Shown in pieces: positions 1-12,050 of a stretch of DNA of 64,000 nt (the stretch's first letter is position 1; each line of letters begins with the position of its first letter). The notes under the pieces were generated by a model, which made no database searches, was not told the origin of the DNA, and saw only the letters and a list, made by a program, of their open reading frames with translations. The stretch is from Linnemannia elongata. Lineage: Eukaryota; Mortierellomycota; Mortierellomycetes; Mortierellales; Mortierellaceae. The stretch is from contig JAXBDG010000001.1 in NCBI GenBank assembly GCA_036320915.1, forward strand, positions 3,370,001 to 3,434,000, written 5' to 3'. The translations under genes and the position numbers were made by a program.

Positions 1-304
1 CCTTTGCAGCTGCTGTTCCTGTAGCTGCTGTAGTGGTGGCGGTTGTGGATCCCGAGGTGGCTGCAACTGTTGACTGGAAGCGAGCCTTGACCATGAGAGC
101 GGCGGATCGAGTCGTCGAGAGAGTGGAAGGGGCTGCCTTTGTCCATGAGGCACCGAGAGGAGCGGAGCGGGCAAGGTTGTTTGTCCGGAGGGTGTTGAGG
201 GTTCTTGTTGAGAGAGAGCGAGTAGTAAGGGGAGAGGCCGAGTGCGCAGTGGCGCGGACCAACGCCCTGGAGAGCAAGGACGAGAACGCGTTTGTGCAGA
301 CCAT
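1..304 (-). CDS. 5' part of a gene with mitochondrial presequence (runs off left edge)
   Basis: Reading the minus strand from the ATG at 304-302 (context CAGCAATGG), the frame stays open for 101 codons to the window edge. The N-terminus MVCTNAFSSLLSRALVRAT is followed by repeated Arg/Ser/Thr/Leu-rich segments (LTTRSLSTRTLNTLRTNNLA) with almost no acidic residues. That is the composition of a mitochondrial matrix-targeting presequence. After about residue 75 (KARFQST) comes an Ala/Thr-rich linker, so the mature domain lies outside the window and the product cannot be named. The plus-strand frame at 33-356 over the same bases is its shadow. I am fairly sure of the coding sense and of mitochondrial targeting; the identity is open. 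Confidence 0.65.
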   Translation of the reverse strand, partial: MVCTNAFSSLLSRALVRATAHSASPLTTRSLSTRTLNTLRTNNLARSAPLGASWTKAAPSTLSTTRSAALMVKARFQSTVAATSGSTTATTTAATGTAAAK

Positions 305-1109
305 TGCTGAGAAGGGAATGCTGGTGTGGTTGTGGTGCAGAGGAGAAGGGGAATGAACTCCTGATCCTTTTGTTCTTTGTTGTGAAGGAAGAGGGAAGGG
401 ATGTGGAAGGAAGAAAGAGTAGGATCAACTTTGTTAAAGGGCAACAAACAATCAGTTACCGACAAAGCGCAGATCTCCGAAGTGGGACTTCCGAGATGTC
501 TTGAAACCAGCTCTGACGCCCAAGCTCTTTTTGCTTGTGAGAAAGAAGAAAAAGGCAGTCACTTTCATGTAACTACGGAATGGACTCCCATACGTGTTTT
601 CAATGATATATGATAAGGCACTCCATTCCGTAGGTACATTACATTCACATCACACACAAAGGGCTAAACAGGATATCCATGCCCATGTATACCTTGATTC
701 CTTGAGGTTTCATTTTGCTTCTTCTACGAAACACGTCCCACAAGCACATAGGAGATCAATCATTATTATCACACTAATGGTCAATTGGGTTCAGTCACAA
801 GCAGCTTTTTTGCATGCGGCATTGAAAAAGAAAAGGACAAGGCCCTGCGCTCGTGCTAGATGAAAAGTGGTGGCAACCTCGGCGGTGTGGTTCATCAATG
901 AAAGAAAAACCCCCCAAAAAGTTCTATGCCGACGAGGCGTTGCTTTATTCTTTCATCTTTTTGAATGAAGAAAGAGTGAAGGGTCTGTTCCGTCATGGTG
1001 TTGAGGAGGATTGAATGATATGCAGACCTTTGGGCTATGCCCTAAAGTCAAAAAGAAGGGGACAGGGGAGAGTGAAGAGGCAGAAATAGAACCCACCATG
1101 CTGAGTGGC

Positions 1110-1136
1110 AAAAAAAAAAAAAAAAAAAAAAAAAAA
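1110..1136. repeat. Poly(A) homopolymer, 27 nt
   Basis: An uninterrupted A run in the intergenic region. Confidence 0.95.
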
Positions 1137-1530
1137 GATACGTGCCTGTGCTTCGATGGTGAAGGTGCATGGTAAAAATAACAATGGTACTTAGATTGAG
1201 ACGGAAATGGTATCGGTGCTGTTCGCTGGTCGTCTGTTTTCGCTGGAGTGTAGAGATCTTTCACTCTTTATGTTTTTTTGGTTTTTTTTTGTGCCTCTGA
1301 CTTTTGGCCTCTAGTCTGTGGCTACCGTAAGGTGTAGACCCTGTCAATTTGATTTTAGTTGAATTGGTCAGGGTGAATGAGTGTTCCACCCGCTAACGAA
1401 CTTGTTCAATGGGTATTGGGTGGTAACGAAGAAGGGGACAACAACATCAATCCTTCGACTCTTTTGGGTCTGTAGGAACACAACGTCCATTCAAAGACCA
1501 CACAACGAATGCAAAACTAACGACCACAAC

Positions 1531-1589
<59 letters not shown>

Positions 1590-1620
1590 ACAACAACAAC
1601 GACAACAACGACTACAAACA
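1531..1620. repeat. (CAA)n microsatellite with CGA interruptions
   Basis: About 90 nt of CAA units, interrupted by CGA units toward the 3' half. Confidence 0.95.
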
Positions 1621-1639
1621 ATAAAGAAAATAATGCAAC

Positions 1640-1643
<4 letters not shown>

Positions 1644-1714
<71 letters not shown>
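1644..1714. repeat. (GA)n microsatellite
   Basis: A perfect GA dinucleotide run of about 70 nt, directly downstream of the CAA tract. Confidence 0.95.
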
Positions 1715-1716
<2 letters not shown>

Positions 1717-2246
1717 AATGGGAAAAGGTACACATGTGCCAGTACATCATCATCATCGCCATTGGGCTGAGGGGAATAGATATCAAATACGTTTCAATTA
1801 CAGATCCTGCATCCCGTTGTATCAAAGTATCAAAGTATCAAAGAAGAACCAAAAAGGCGATGGGTGAACATTCACCAGGATGACGATGATGTTGTTGTAT
1901 GTTTGTTTGTTTGTTTGTTTGTTTGTTTGTGTTTGCTCAACGCTCCCCCCTTTGCTCTCTTCTCTCTCCTTCTCTCTCTCACTCTTCTCGTTCCCATTCC
2001 CTCTTCTCTTTTTTTTTTTTTTTTTTCATTTTGTGTCTTTGTGTCTTTGTGTCCTACTCCCTTTACCCTTTCCTCACTTCACACTTACTCCTCTTCCACC
2101 ACCACCGCCTCCTCCTCCTCCTCCTCCATCCTTATCGTATTAATTCTTCAAAACTCTCTTCCTGCAAGGGTCCCTCCCTTCTCCTTCCCGCCGCACAACC
2201 TCTCCACTTCCCATTCTCATTCTTTCTCTTTTTTTTAAGATCCACC

Positions 2247-4727
2247 ATGGCGCTGCCAGCCCCACCAGCAACCCGGACACCATCCACATTCTTCCCCTTT
2301 CCTACAGCAACAACACCCATCATACCTCCAATAGCAACCACAACATCACTTCCGGCCTCAACAGCACAAACAGCCAGCACAACACCCCGCAGTCGCAAAC
2401 CAATCACCAGCACTCTCTCCAGCATCATCCCTGCAGCAACCAATGACTCAAAAACGGAGGAAAGCAGTGGAATGAGTGGAGGGGCCGTGGCAGGTCTGGT
2501 GATCGGTATTCTCGTCCTTCTGGTCTGCTCCGTAGTGGGCGGGTTTATGCTACTCAAGAAGCGGCGAAAGCGGATGATGGGTCGAGGACAGTACAATGGA
2601 TATCCAGACACGTCGTCTCGGTCTAGAGACCTGAAACAGGATGACGACGACGACAGCAACATGAGCAAGCGGCAAGGCAGTGGTGGTGGTCTCCGGGGGC
2701 TTGTTGCAGGCGTGCTTTCAAAGACACAGAGCCTTGCTGCTCCCAAGGGTAACAAACCATCAGGTACGGAGGAGGCAGCAGCAGCGGCAAGTCCTAGTCC
2801 TGCGGTTACCATGCAGCAGCAGCAGGCGCAACATGTGAGGGCAACGACCCCGGCCCCTGTTCCTGCAGCCAACTGGGGCGCCACCTCGTCTTTACCTCCC
2901 CCGACTCCAATGGGCAACGTGATCACACCCTCGACACCTGCAAACAATGGTATTAGCTCGAATTATCCGAGCCCAGGGGACGTCTTGATTTCTCAGCCGC
3001 TCCACTTGCCACCAACTCCACAGGATCAACAGCAACTCAACTGGCAACAGCAGCAGCTATTCCAGCAGCGGCAGATGCAGCAACAACAGCTTCAGCAACA
3101 ACAGCTTCAGCAACAACAACAGCAGTACCAGCATCAACAACAACAACAGCAACAGCACCAATTGCAGCACATGCCTGTGCAAGGATATGCGGCGTTGCCT
3201 CCCGCCATTCAAGCACCCGCCATGACCCCTCAACATCAGCTGCAACACCCATCCTACCAACAACAGCAACAGCAACCTGTCCAGATGCAACAAGTGCAAC
3301 ACAGCGTGGTATCGCCTACCACCATTACGACTCCTATGGCTCAACCGTACTATTACCAGCCAGGGACGGGGCTTGTCTCAGTACCACATTCGCTTCCTCC
3401 TGCTGAGCCATACACCCCTCAACCATTCCAGCCTCCTCAACCTGTGCAAGTAATGCAAGCAGTAACAGCACCTCCGCCTGTGCCCTATGCCTTGAACAAT
3501 GCGCACTATCCTGCCCCTCCAGTCTCGATTGCCTCTGTATCTCATGTGCCACCACCACCATCACACCAGCATATTCAACAACAACCAGTGGCTTACCAAC
3601 CGCCACCTCCAACGACCCAAGCCACGGTTCCTCCAACCGTTGCTGCCGTTGCAACCTCAACTGCGCCACGGTCTCCAACCCCTGAATCAGGATCAATTTT
3701 CCTACCTGGCGACTCTTCTCGACTGCTTCTCAGTCAAGGGCTGTTCAAAATCGTTCCCGATGCCGAGGACGAGGAGGAAGCCAAGAGATCTGCTGAGGCT
3801 GCTGCAACAACTTCGCAGGCTGGACCTAACTCGGTCTTGTCGATGGATCTCAATCTTGGAGGCGACTTTTTGAGCTCCGTCCTGAGCTTCTCGAACCATC
3901 AAGGGCCAAGCAACACCAACTCATTCAGCAGTATCCCTCAAGGATCATCTGCTGTTGCAGCGCCAGTCGTCAATGGAGGAGGAGTAGGAGGAGGAGCAGG
4001 AGCAGGATCAGGAGCTCAGGGGGGACAAGCGGTACGTCAGCAGCCTGGATACCACGATCGTCAAGCAGGACAGAAGGATCGTCCCAAGAACCAGCCCCGC
4101 TATTTGGTCGACAAGGAGGAGTATGTAGACGAACAGCAACAGCAACATGTACAGAACGAGCCGTCCTCAACCTCCCAACTGAGCAGCGAACCAGTGATTG
4201 TCGGAAGCGACATCGTGTTTGAGCCATTGCCGAGTGTCAAGGCGGCAAGGGAGAGGAGTAGTCACAACGGCGGTCTGGATTCGACCTGGTCTTCCTCTTC
4301 TTCTCTTTTGAACAACAACACCAAACAAGCAGCGCCTACCAAGGAAAATAGCCAGCCCAAGCTAATTCGAAGTCTGTCGAAGGTGCCTACCTTGGGCGAG
4401 ATGTTGCCGACGATGGGAACAGAAGAGTACCTGGAACGGACGGACGACAAGGAAGAGTACAGTGCTCGACTCCACGGCGCTCGCGAGTCTTCGACAGTTG
4501 CATCTCCTAGGCTGATGACGAATGTGATTCATCCCCCAAGGGTGGGTGAGTTGTCCAAGGAGGCCCAGGGCGGAATTGTAGATATCGGCACGCCAATCAC
4601 TCCTAACGCCATCCTGCCTACGACCACGGTCGAGGAAGCGGCTGCAAGTGTGATATCTCCTCCTAGGTCTAGTACGCCCGCCACCCCACCACCACTACGT
4701 CTCTCTACCAAACCCAAGTTCAAATGA
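2247..4727 (+). CDS. PolyQ/proline-rich single-pass membrane protein, unknown function
   Basis: A single-exon gene of 826 aa. The start is the ATG in the strong context TCCACCATGG. The frame is open further upstream, but that part translates a TTTG/T-rich leader. Residues 1-77 are Pro/Thr/Ser-rich with no obvious signal peptide. A membrane segment lies at about 79-103 (GGAVAGLVIGILVLLVCSVV...) and is followed by the basic stop-transfer LLKKRRKR, so an Nout/Cin type III topology is likely. A Gln-rich stretch follows at about 250-315, then long Pro/Gln and Ser-rich disorder, and an acidic patch EDEEEAKR. The layout (short Ser/Thr-rich ectodomain, GxxxG-rich helix, long disordered tail) resembles fungal wall-stress sensor-like proteins, but no diagnostic domain is visible. 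Function is not assigned. Confidence 0.8.
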   Translation: MALPAPPATRTPSTFFPFPTATTPIIPPIATTTSLPASTAQTASTTPRSRKPITSTLSSIIPAATNDSKTEESSGMSGGAVAGLVIGILVLLVCSVVGGFMLLKKRRKRMMGRGQYNGYPDTSSRSRDLKQDDDDDSNMSKRQGSGGGLRGLVAGVLSKTQSLAAPKGNKPSGTEEAAAAASPSPAVTMQQQQAQHVRATTPAPVPAANWGATSSLPPPTPMGNVITPSTPANNGISSNYPSPGDVLISQPLHLPPTPQDQQQLNWQQQQLFQQRQMQQQQLQQQQLQQQQQQYQHQQQQQQQHQLQHMPVQGYAALPPAIQAPAMTPQHQLQHPSYQQQQQQPVQMQQVQHSVVSPTTITTPMAQPYYYQPGTGLVSVPHSLPPAEPYTPQPFQPPQPVQVMQAVTAPPPVPYALNNAHYPAPPVSIASVSHVPPPPSHQHIQQQPVAYQPPPPTTQATVPPTVAAVATSTAPRSPTPESGSIFLPGDSSRLLLSQGLFKIVPDAEDEEEAKRSAEAAATTSQAGPNSVLSMDLNLGGDFLSSVLSFSNHQGPSNTNSFSSIPQGSSAVAAPVVNGGGVGGGAGAGSGAQGGQAVRQQPGYHDRQAGQKDRPKNQPRYLVDKEEYVDEQQQQHVQNEPSSTSQLSSEPVIVGSDIVFEPLPSVKAARERSSHNGGLDSTWSSSSSLLNNNTKQAAPTKENSQPKLIRSLSKVPTLGEMLPTMGTEEYLERTDDKEEYSARLHGARESSTVASPRLMTNVIHPPRVGELSKEAQGGIVDIGTPITPNAILPTTTVEEAAASVISPPRSSTPATPPPLRLSTKPKFK

Positions 4728-5086
4728 GCGTACTTGTTTATTCATAATACACGCCAATTATCTTGTATTTTGCTTGTGTCGTTTGTTTGTTCTTTTGGAG
4801 ACTCCTTACTTTGTGCAGGCGAGTTTGCTGTGAAAAAAAAGATTATCTAGTGATACTCCAGTGACGACTCGAATCGTGTAACGTTATGAATGGAAGGACG
4901 AGAAAAAGGAAAAAAAAAAAAAAAAAAGGTTGTAAACCGCACCCATCCACTCAGACTTTTTTTTTTTTTTTTTCTCTCAAATCTCTTTCTGTCCTTGTGA
5001 TCCGTGGATATTTGCAACATTTTTTTTTTGTATTTGTGCGCGTGCGCGTGCATAATTGTGTGTTTGTGTTTATGTTTGTAGGGGAT

Positions 5087-5088
<2 letters not shown>

Positions 5089-5117
<29 letters not shown>
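5089..5117. repeat. Poly(T) homopolymer, 29 nt
   Basis: An uninterrupted T run. Read on the opposite strand it is poly(A). Confidence 0.95.
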
Positions 5118-5440
5118 GTTTCTGTGAACACAGACGTTAATGATAATCGAGAGATGAAATCGAAAGAAAAAAAAATAGGGAACAAAATGAATGGGCAGGT
5201 TTTTTTTTTTTGACGAGCAGGTTGGGCTAGCTCTAAGATAGACGAGACAAGAGCCTTCCATAAACACATCAACAAAGAAAAAGGTGGGGTGAGTTTAATA
5301 AACAACAAGAATTTAGCAATTCTTGGAACGACCAGAAGGGTGTTCAGGGATTGAAGGAGGTGAAAGACAGGTTTGTTGATTATATGTTTGTGGCGAGGAA
5401 ATGGATGGCGTGGAAAGGAAGAGAGAGGTAAAGATTGTTC

Positions 5441-5442
<2 letters not shown>

Positions 5443-5518
<76 letters not shown>
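5443..5518. repeat. (GA)n microsatellite
   Basis: A GA run of about 75 nt with one GGGA interruption. Confidence 0.95.
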
Positions 5519-5524
<6 letters not shown>

Positions 5525-8500
5525 TAGAGTATGTGTGTCTGTTTGCGTTTGTGTAAGAGAAAGAAGCCGAGAGGGAGCTAGCGCGAAAGGGAAAAGGTGT
5601 GAGAAAAAAGAGGGTAGAAAACGTTATCTGGAATAAACTTGTCGTTGCTATTAGGTGGAAGGGTGTGTTTGACGTGCTCCTCTCTGTTACTCTCAGCCTG
5701 CTATTCCTTCTCGTCTGTTTTTATTTGCCATGTGGCAGGGCTGTTGTTGTGGTTGTTTGCATTGCTGTATCTGCACACCAATAATATCAATGTGGCATGG
5801 ATTTTAAGCATTGAAACCGTTGGAACCGTTGGATAGATCAATGTTATTTTCCACGCGCAAGGGAATCAAGGCGAGCCAATGGGAAACCGACCCTAGTAGC
5901 CAATGAGGAACTGTAACCGAGGAGAGGATAGTCGAGATTGAACTCATCCTCTATCTGTCTCTCCTTCTTGAGCATACACCATCAGAACCACCAACTCTCT
6001 CACGCCCTGCTCATTCCTGTCATTAGTCTGAGGGCTAGACAAGAAGGAGAAAAAAAGGGGGCCATGACCAAGAAAGGGGGAAGAGGTGCGAAGTGCGGAG
6101 ATTGTCTCGATTGACTAAATTGCAACCCACAAAGAAAAAGGATTAGCACCAGGAGGGAAAGTATCGTACGGAGTAACTCCCGATAGGGGATCAGTTGGCA
6201 CTGAATTTTGTCGTTGTATTATTTTTTTCTCTTCTTTCATTCCAAGGAAGTACTCTAGTTTCCATCGCACGCTTCGTTAATCCCTGTTTGCTCACTCTTT
6301 GGAGCCAAAAATGTGTGCCTAACCCCTTCAAAAAGCACAATCAAGAAGGCGGAGGAGGTCCGATTGATGCGAGGGGCTGTCTAAGAAAACAAGACGAGCT
6401 CTGTGAGGATGCAAGTTGCGGAGAAGCAGTCGATAGGGTTGTTAGTCACCATGCCTCGCCCAAAGAGCTGTCTTTCATACCACTCTTTTTTCATTAGTGT
6501 TTAGTCACTCGCACTTTGAGCTGGAATGATGAGAGGGCGCCAGAAACTCCTCCTCCAGGATGATCACGACATAGGAAGTACGGAGCAGCTCCCGATAGGG
6601 CTAAGTTGAGCTACTAGGTCCATCCGTCACTCACTTGAGAAGTAAAGTTGAGACACCCTGGATACCACACGCCGTTACAAAGATAACAATGGGATGCTGA
6701 CGAAGAAGAAAAACTGGTATTGACATAGCACACTTTATGGCGTAGATTCGCTGCACTTTGCGTGATAAATGACTGAAAAATAAAGTGAGAAAGTTGTTCA
6801 TTTTCGTAAGGATTTCTCCATGGTCTAATACCCATGCGCAAGAGCCTGGACCACGTTTTCATTGTTGTTGTAGTTGCACGAATGGTAGTACAGTGTGGAC
6901 AAAAGAGCAGCGTTGTTTGCATTCGAGAGCGATAAGTTTGTGTTTAATGAGGGCCGAAAATGGATGGAATGATGAGAACGGAAGACAAAACTGAATATCC
7001 GCTCCTCTCACCCTCACTCTTTAATTCACCATGAACGATGATCTTGTTCATTTCCAACACAATTATCTCATGAACCTTCATCATCATCGATACATGTTCA
7101 TTGTTACAAAATCCACACCCATGTATCAGAAGGGTATCAATCTCTCACGCTACCGCCTGGGAAAAAACTCATGTATCTTCCCATGAGGCATGGGCGTGTT
7201 TCTCCTTCATGGGAAATGCTTGCTTGATTTTCATTTTCTCTACCAAAAATGTCAAGTCAACAAAGGAGAAACTAACGGAAGAGAAGAGGAGGGGATGGAT
7301 GGGTACTACTCTTCACATACCTGTGTGTTTGGTTGGTTGATGGGAAGGATGCACTTGGAGATCGGAGTCATTGCCCGAGAAGGCACGAGGCGTTGAAAGG
7401 TGGAAGGATGATGAGAGGACAAAAAAAAGGCCCGGTGATAAACTCAAAAAAAGAGAGTTTTGTGTCTTTACCGAGGAAAGTGTGTCGAGTGGGTGGGTGG
7501 GTGGATTAGAATTTCTAGTTACTGCACACACCTCAGGGTGTACTACTCAAATGCAAGTATTACGATCTAAAGTTATGCATGCTAAAAGGGTTCTTTTGTT
7601 TTTTAGTTGTTTTACAACCGGTCGCGTACACAATACAAAGACAAAGAGGAAGACAAATGTTCCGCAACTGATCAAAGCAAGGCTAGGGCAAGAGGAGTAA
7701 GTAGTACATCATTCTGCTCAAGTATGATTGGACTCATGGGAAAAAGCACACCATTCACACGGCCACGACTCGGAGAGGAGCTTGAAACCTCCCTCTCATT
7801 CTCACGAATACTTCTTCGAGCTCATGATCGGCTGCTGGGTATCCACTTTGTCTTCAAAAAGGTGCTTGAAAAAGGGGACCAAGCTCAGGTAACCAATTGA
7901 AAGACCTAGATGATGAGCTTGACTTCCTTGTGACAACGAAAAAGAACTTCCTGCTGAGTTGAAAGGAGGGTAACGAAACGGCTTCTTTTGAATGTTGTAT
8001 TGCTATCCTTTTGAGGCAGAAAATGACGAGGAGGATTCAAGAAACCAAGTGGTGTTCATGTACTCCTGATTCGTTTGCTCGAGAATGAGCAGCCAGGTTA
8101 TTGTTTTCTTGCCCCGCTCTGGTGCTGTTTTTTGAGGAACTCGATTTGTTCCCTCTTTTAGGTTCCTGTACCGAATTGATAGCGATATCAAGGCGATAAT
8201 ACGGGAAAGGGGTGATTCCTCTTCTTCGGCGGCAGCTAGACGGGGGATAGAAAAGTACTAATGGAATGATGAAGATGGTGATGATTCTTTGTCTCAGAAA
8301 CAAGAATGAGAAAACGGAAAAAAAAACCAACGATTCGGTCATCTCAGACCAAGAAAGCTAGAACAAAGCAAAGCAGGCAGACAAATGTGCAAAGGAAGAG
8401 AGGTAAGCAGAGGGGGAAAATATGAAAAATGGAGAAATCCTGTTGCAGTTCTTTCTTGGAATTCTTTTGAGGAAAGCATCAGAGTTGTTCCCGGTTTCTT

Positions 8501-9887
8501 TCCTCCAATCGACAGGAGCACCACAGGCGTAGTACCTTTTTTCATTCATTGATAGCTAAAAAGTGTGTTTGTGTTAGATCCAGACCACTGGTTCTCCTTA
8601 AAGGAAAAGAGAAAGCTAAACGTCATGTCAGGGAAGAGTACTCTGGTCTGACACAAACACGCACACAAAGTGAGGAGAGACAATTCACTAATCACGAACA
8701 GCACAACAACAATACCGACAACCTTATTCCCTTCAAGTCTCTTGTGAACCCCTTTGAGCTTTTACTTTGAATGTTAGCCAATCACACTATTGAAGAGGTG
8801 TTTTGTTCGGAACATTCTTTCCCTGGGACTTCCCCTCTCACACAAAAACAATGCCTGACTAGACAAATGTGCTTTGGTGTGAACAAGAAAAAGACAAAAA
8901 CAACAACAGTCGTGTGCTGCTTGCAGATGCGAGGCTCACAACCACTTCTTTCATTTTTTTGCTATAATTTGTTTGCCCACCAGGTATGTAGGGTACGATG
9001 CAAGAGAATCACACAAGAAGTGGTCCAGGCTTCGCAGTTTTGACAGGCCTTCAAGTGAAGAAGGTTAGGTGTTAACTTTGATCCATGCCCTGTCCGAGGC
9101 ATTGTCCGATCCATTTGTGGCGTATTCCTTGACGAAAGAAGGAGAAGAGGAGATAGGCCTTGAATCAAAAGGAAGAAACGAAATCCGGGGAGAATAATGT
9201 ATTTGTACAAGGCCAGTACGCAGAGTGAGTGAGTGAGTATTGAATGAGACAGGCTCGAAGAGAAGGAAGAGACCTTTCTCATACACTTTTTTTTCTTTTG
9301 TTCTTTCCCCCCATGTGAGACCCAACATCAGGGTTGGCGAATGAGATGAATCGGAGCAATACAAATCTGTTTCAATCGAGTCGATGCCATCACCTGCACT
9401 GATATCAATCCATATTCATCACACGATAGAGAGTGATACAACTCACATCCAACCATCCAACCATCCACCGAAACAGAAGCAGTAGCTGCCAGAAGGGTTC
9501 CCAGCAAGCTAGCGGGGTAGATTCAACCTTGCCTTGCCTTGGTGCCTTGGACCTTCTTCGTTTTCTTCTGTGAATGTCTATCATTCCAACTCCTCCCTAA
9601 AGAGCAGGTACACCCCCTGAAGTGTGAAATAATAAAGAAATTCAAGAAAGATTATAAAAGCACCTTCGATCGCCCACTTTTTTTTTCTTGTTTCCTTGTC
9701 CATCTTCATTGATAACCATTCATCACCACCTTTCCACGCTCTCCCTTCTCTCACTCTCTCTTCCCTTCTCCCTTCCTCTGTCTCCCGCGTCTTTCGCACT
9801 TCCTGTCATCTCTTCGTCATCCATCCGTCTCTCTCATCAATTTGTACGTTTTCTCACTTCTTTCTTAATCACCCCTACTAATTCAAC

Positions 9888-12050
9888 ATGTCTGCTCCAG
9901 TCAACGAAAAGGCGCAGTACGATGAGTACCCTCAGGAGAAGACCCTCCAGCAAGAGTCCATCGAGGTCAAGGAGAACATGGAGGACGAGGAGGAGTACGT
10001 CCACGAGGACCGTCAGTTCACTTGGTACGCACTATCCTATTTAATCAACTTTACTGCTTGACCTGTACCCAACAGTGCCACATACATTATCCTACCCCTT
10101 CCTAACTCTATTCTCTCTACTTGCTATTTACTCCGATGAAACAGGCGCGCGGCTATCGTCGGATCCTTGCTCGGATGCGTCGTCGCTGCCAGTAACTTGT
10201 ACTTGGGTCTCAAGATCGGCTGGACCTTCGGTGCCGCCCTCTGGGGCTCCATCTTTGGTTTCTTGATCTTGAAGTCGATCTCTCGCATGACTAAGACCGT
10301 CTTTGGCCCCAAAGAGAACGCGGTCTGCCAGGCTGCTGCCACCTCTGCCGGTGGTCTCTCCAGTGGTTTCGTCACTGCCATCCCTGCCATGTACCGCATG
10401 GGCCTCATGGGTAGCAACTCTCCCAAGGACGATGTCCTAGCTCTCTTGCTCTGGACTGCCTCTGCCGCCTTCTTTGGCATGTTCTTTGCAGTTCCCCTCC
10501 GCTCCCACTTTGTCATCAACCAGGACCTGGTCTTCCCCACCCCTCGTGCTGCTGCCGAGACCATCAAGAACTTGCACAAGAAGTCGTCGGCTGCTGCCAA
10601 GGATGCCCGTGACTCTGGCAGTGCCATGTCGTACTCTTTTATCATTGCCATGGCCTTTGCCATCATCGGTTTCTTCATCCCCGGTCTCTTTACTGAGCTT
10701 CACATCCTCTGGTACATTGGTAACGCTGCCTCCTATGCCGCCATGATGAACGCCGATCGTGCCTGGGGCTGGATCTTCACGTGGGACTTTGCCTTCTTCG
10801 GTGCTGGTTTGATGACCCCTGGAAACACTGTCTTCTCCTTCCTCCTCGGAGAGTTGATTGCCTTTGGTATCGCCGGTCCTCTCATGACCTCAGCTGGTTA
10901 CTTGAACGGTCGCTCTGGTTTCCTTCCACCACCCATAATCGGTACTGCCCAGTCCTGGTTCCTCTGGCCCGGTGTCGGTATGATGGTCTTCACTGCTTTC
11001 TCGGAGCTCGGTGCTAACGGCAAGTCGCTCGCCCATGCCGTCATGGCCGCTGTCCGTGAAGGACGCAACTTTATCCGCAAGCTCTCCAAGAAGGAGGCCC
11101 TCGTCAACCATTCCACCTACGTCTCCAAGGATACCACCCCCGAGCATGAGCTCATCCCTACTAGCTGGTGGGTCGGCGGTCTTCTCCTTTCTGGTGTCTT
11201 CACCATCTTGGTCATGTACTTCAACTTCAATGTCCCCGTCTATGCCACCATCGGAGCCATCATCATCTCCTTCTTCCTCGCCTTTGTCGGTCTTCAAGCC
11301 TCCGGTGAGACCGATATCAACCCTACCGGTGCCGTCGCAAAGGTCACTCAGTTGGTCTTCTCCCGTATCCCTAACTCTGATATCAAGGTTGTTCAGAAGA
11401 CCAACCTCATGTGCGCCAACATTGCTGCCTCGGTCTGCTCCCAGTCCGTCGACATGGTCGGAGATCTCAAGACCGGTCACTTGATCGGTGCTGCCCCTCG
11501 TGCCATGTTGTGGGCCCAGTTGGTCGGCTCCACCTTTGCTATTGCCATTGCTGTCCCCCTCTTCTTGCTCTACACCGAGGCTTACCCCTGCGTCCTCGAC
11601 GAGTCGATTACTGAGTGCCAGTTCGCCGTCCCCGCTGTCGTTGCCTGGGCTAACGTCTGCAAGATCTTGACCGGTGATGGCACTGTCCCCCAGGCCTCCA
11701 TGATCCTCACCATCGTCTGCTGCATCTTAGCCGTCATCAACGTCATTGTCCGCGTCAAGTTCGTTCCCGACCGCCTCAAGCCCTACTGGATCAACTTGAA
11801 CGCCGTCGGTCTTGGCTTCATCAACCCCTCGCCCGCCATCCCCATCGCCATGCTCATTGGTTGGACCTCGGGCCAGATCTGGAAGCGTACCAGCCCCAAG
11901 ACTCACGAGCGTCTCATGTACTCCATCTCGGCTGGTCTCATTGCCGGTGTCGGTATCGCCGGTCTCGTCAACGCCGCCATGACCATTGGCGGTGTCAAGG
12001 CAGGTGTTGTCAGAGTCGGATGTGGTCTCGGCGGCGTCAAGCTTTGCTAA
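9888..12050 (+). CDS. Oligopeptide transporter (OPT family)
   Basis: Two exons, 9888..10024 and 10145..12050 (donor GTACGC, acceptor AACAG), giving 680 aa. Exon 1 encodes an acidic cytosolic N-terminus ending FTW; the junction completes Trp and reads FTWRAAIVGSLLGC, the first membrane segment. The rest is a polytopic protein with about 14-16 hydrophobic segments. OPT/YSL-type signatures include SNLYLGLKIGWTFGAALWG, NADRAWGW and the C-terminal NPSPAIPIAMLIGW. OPT proteins take up small peptides or metal-chelate ligands by proton symport at the plasma or vacuolar membrane; the substrate cannot be read from sequence. Codons are strongly C-ending, which suggests high expression. A TATA-like box lies about 235 nt upstream, after a CT-rich leader. 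Confidence 0.93.

Larger units (their letters stand above)
305..2246. other. Intergenic, repeat-rich 5' region
   Basis: No gene seen. It separates the divergent presequence gene (minus) and the polyQ membrane gene (plus). It holds an A27 run, a CAA/CGA tract, a GA tract, a TTTG tract (about 1905-1932) and, just upstream of the next start, a pyrimidine-rich leader with a T run near 2011-2027. Open frames through the CAA and GA tracts (1381-1825) are only translated microsatellites. Confidence 0.6.
4728..9887. other. Gene-poor region of about 5 kb
   Basis: No convincing coding region in either strand: the open frames are short, overlapping and of non-coding composition. Contents are homopolymers (A run near 4909-4927, T run 5089-5117), a GA tract, two close CCAAT-type boxes near 5876-5906, and a pair of related 29-nt motifs (6167-6195 and 6579-6607). 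A TATA-like element (TATAAAA, about 9653-9659) lies upstream of the OPT gene. Confidence 0.5.

Noticed and set aside
33..356. Plus-strand frame of 107 codons at the left edge
   Set aside because: The opposite strand gives a good mitochondrial presequence with a proper start context; this frame is its shadow.
1381..1825. Frames encoding polyQ/RE or polyV/SL repeats
   Set aside because: Only translations of the CAA and GA microsatellites. No flanking coding character.
2132..2947. Minus-strand frame of 271 codons
   Set aside because: Antisense shadow of the polyQ membrane gene, with no domain and Cys/Val runs from antisense repeats.
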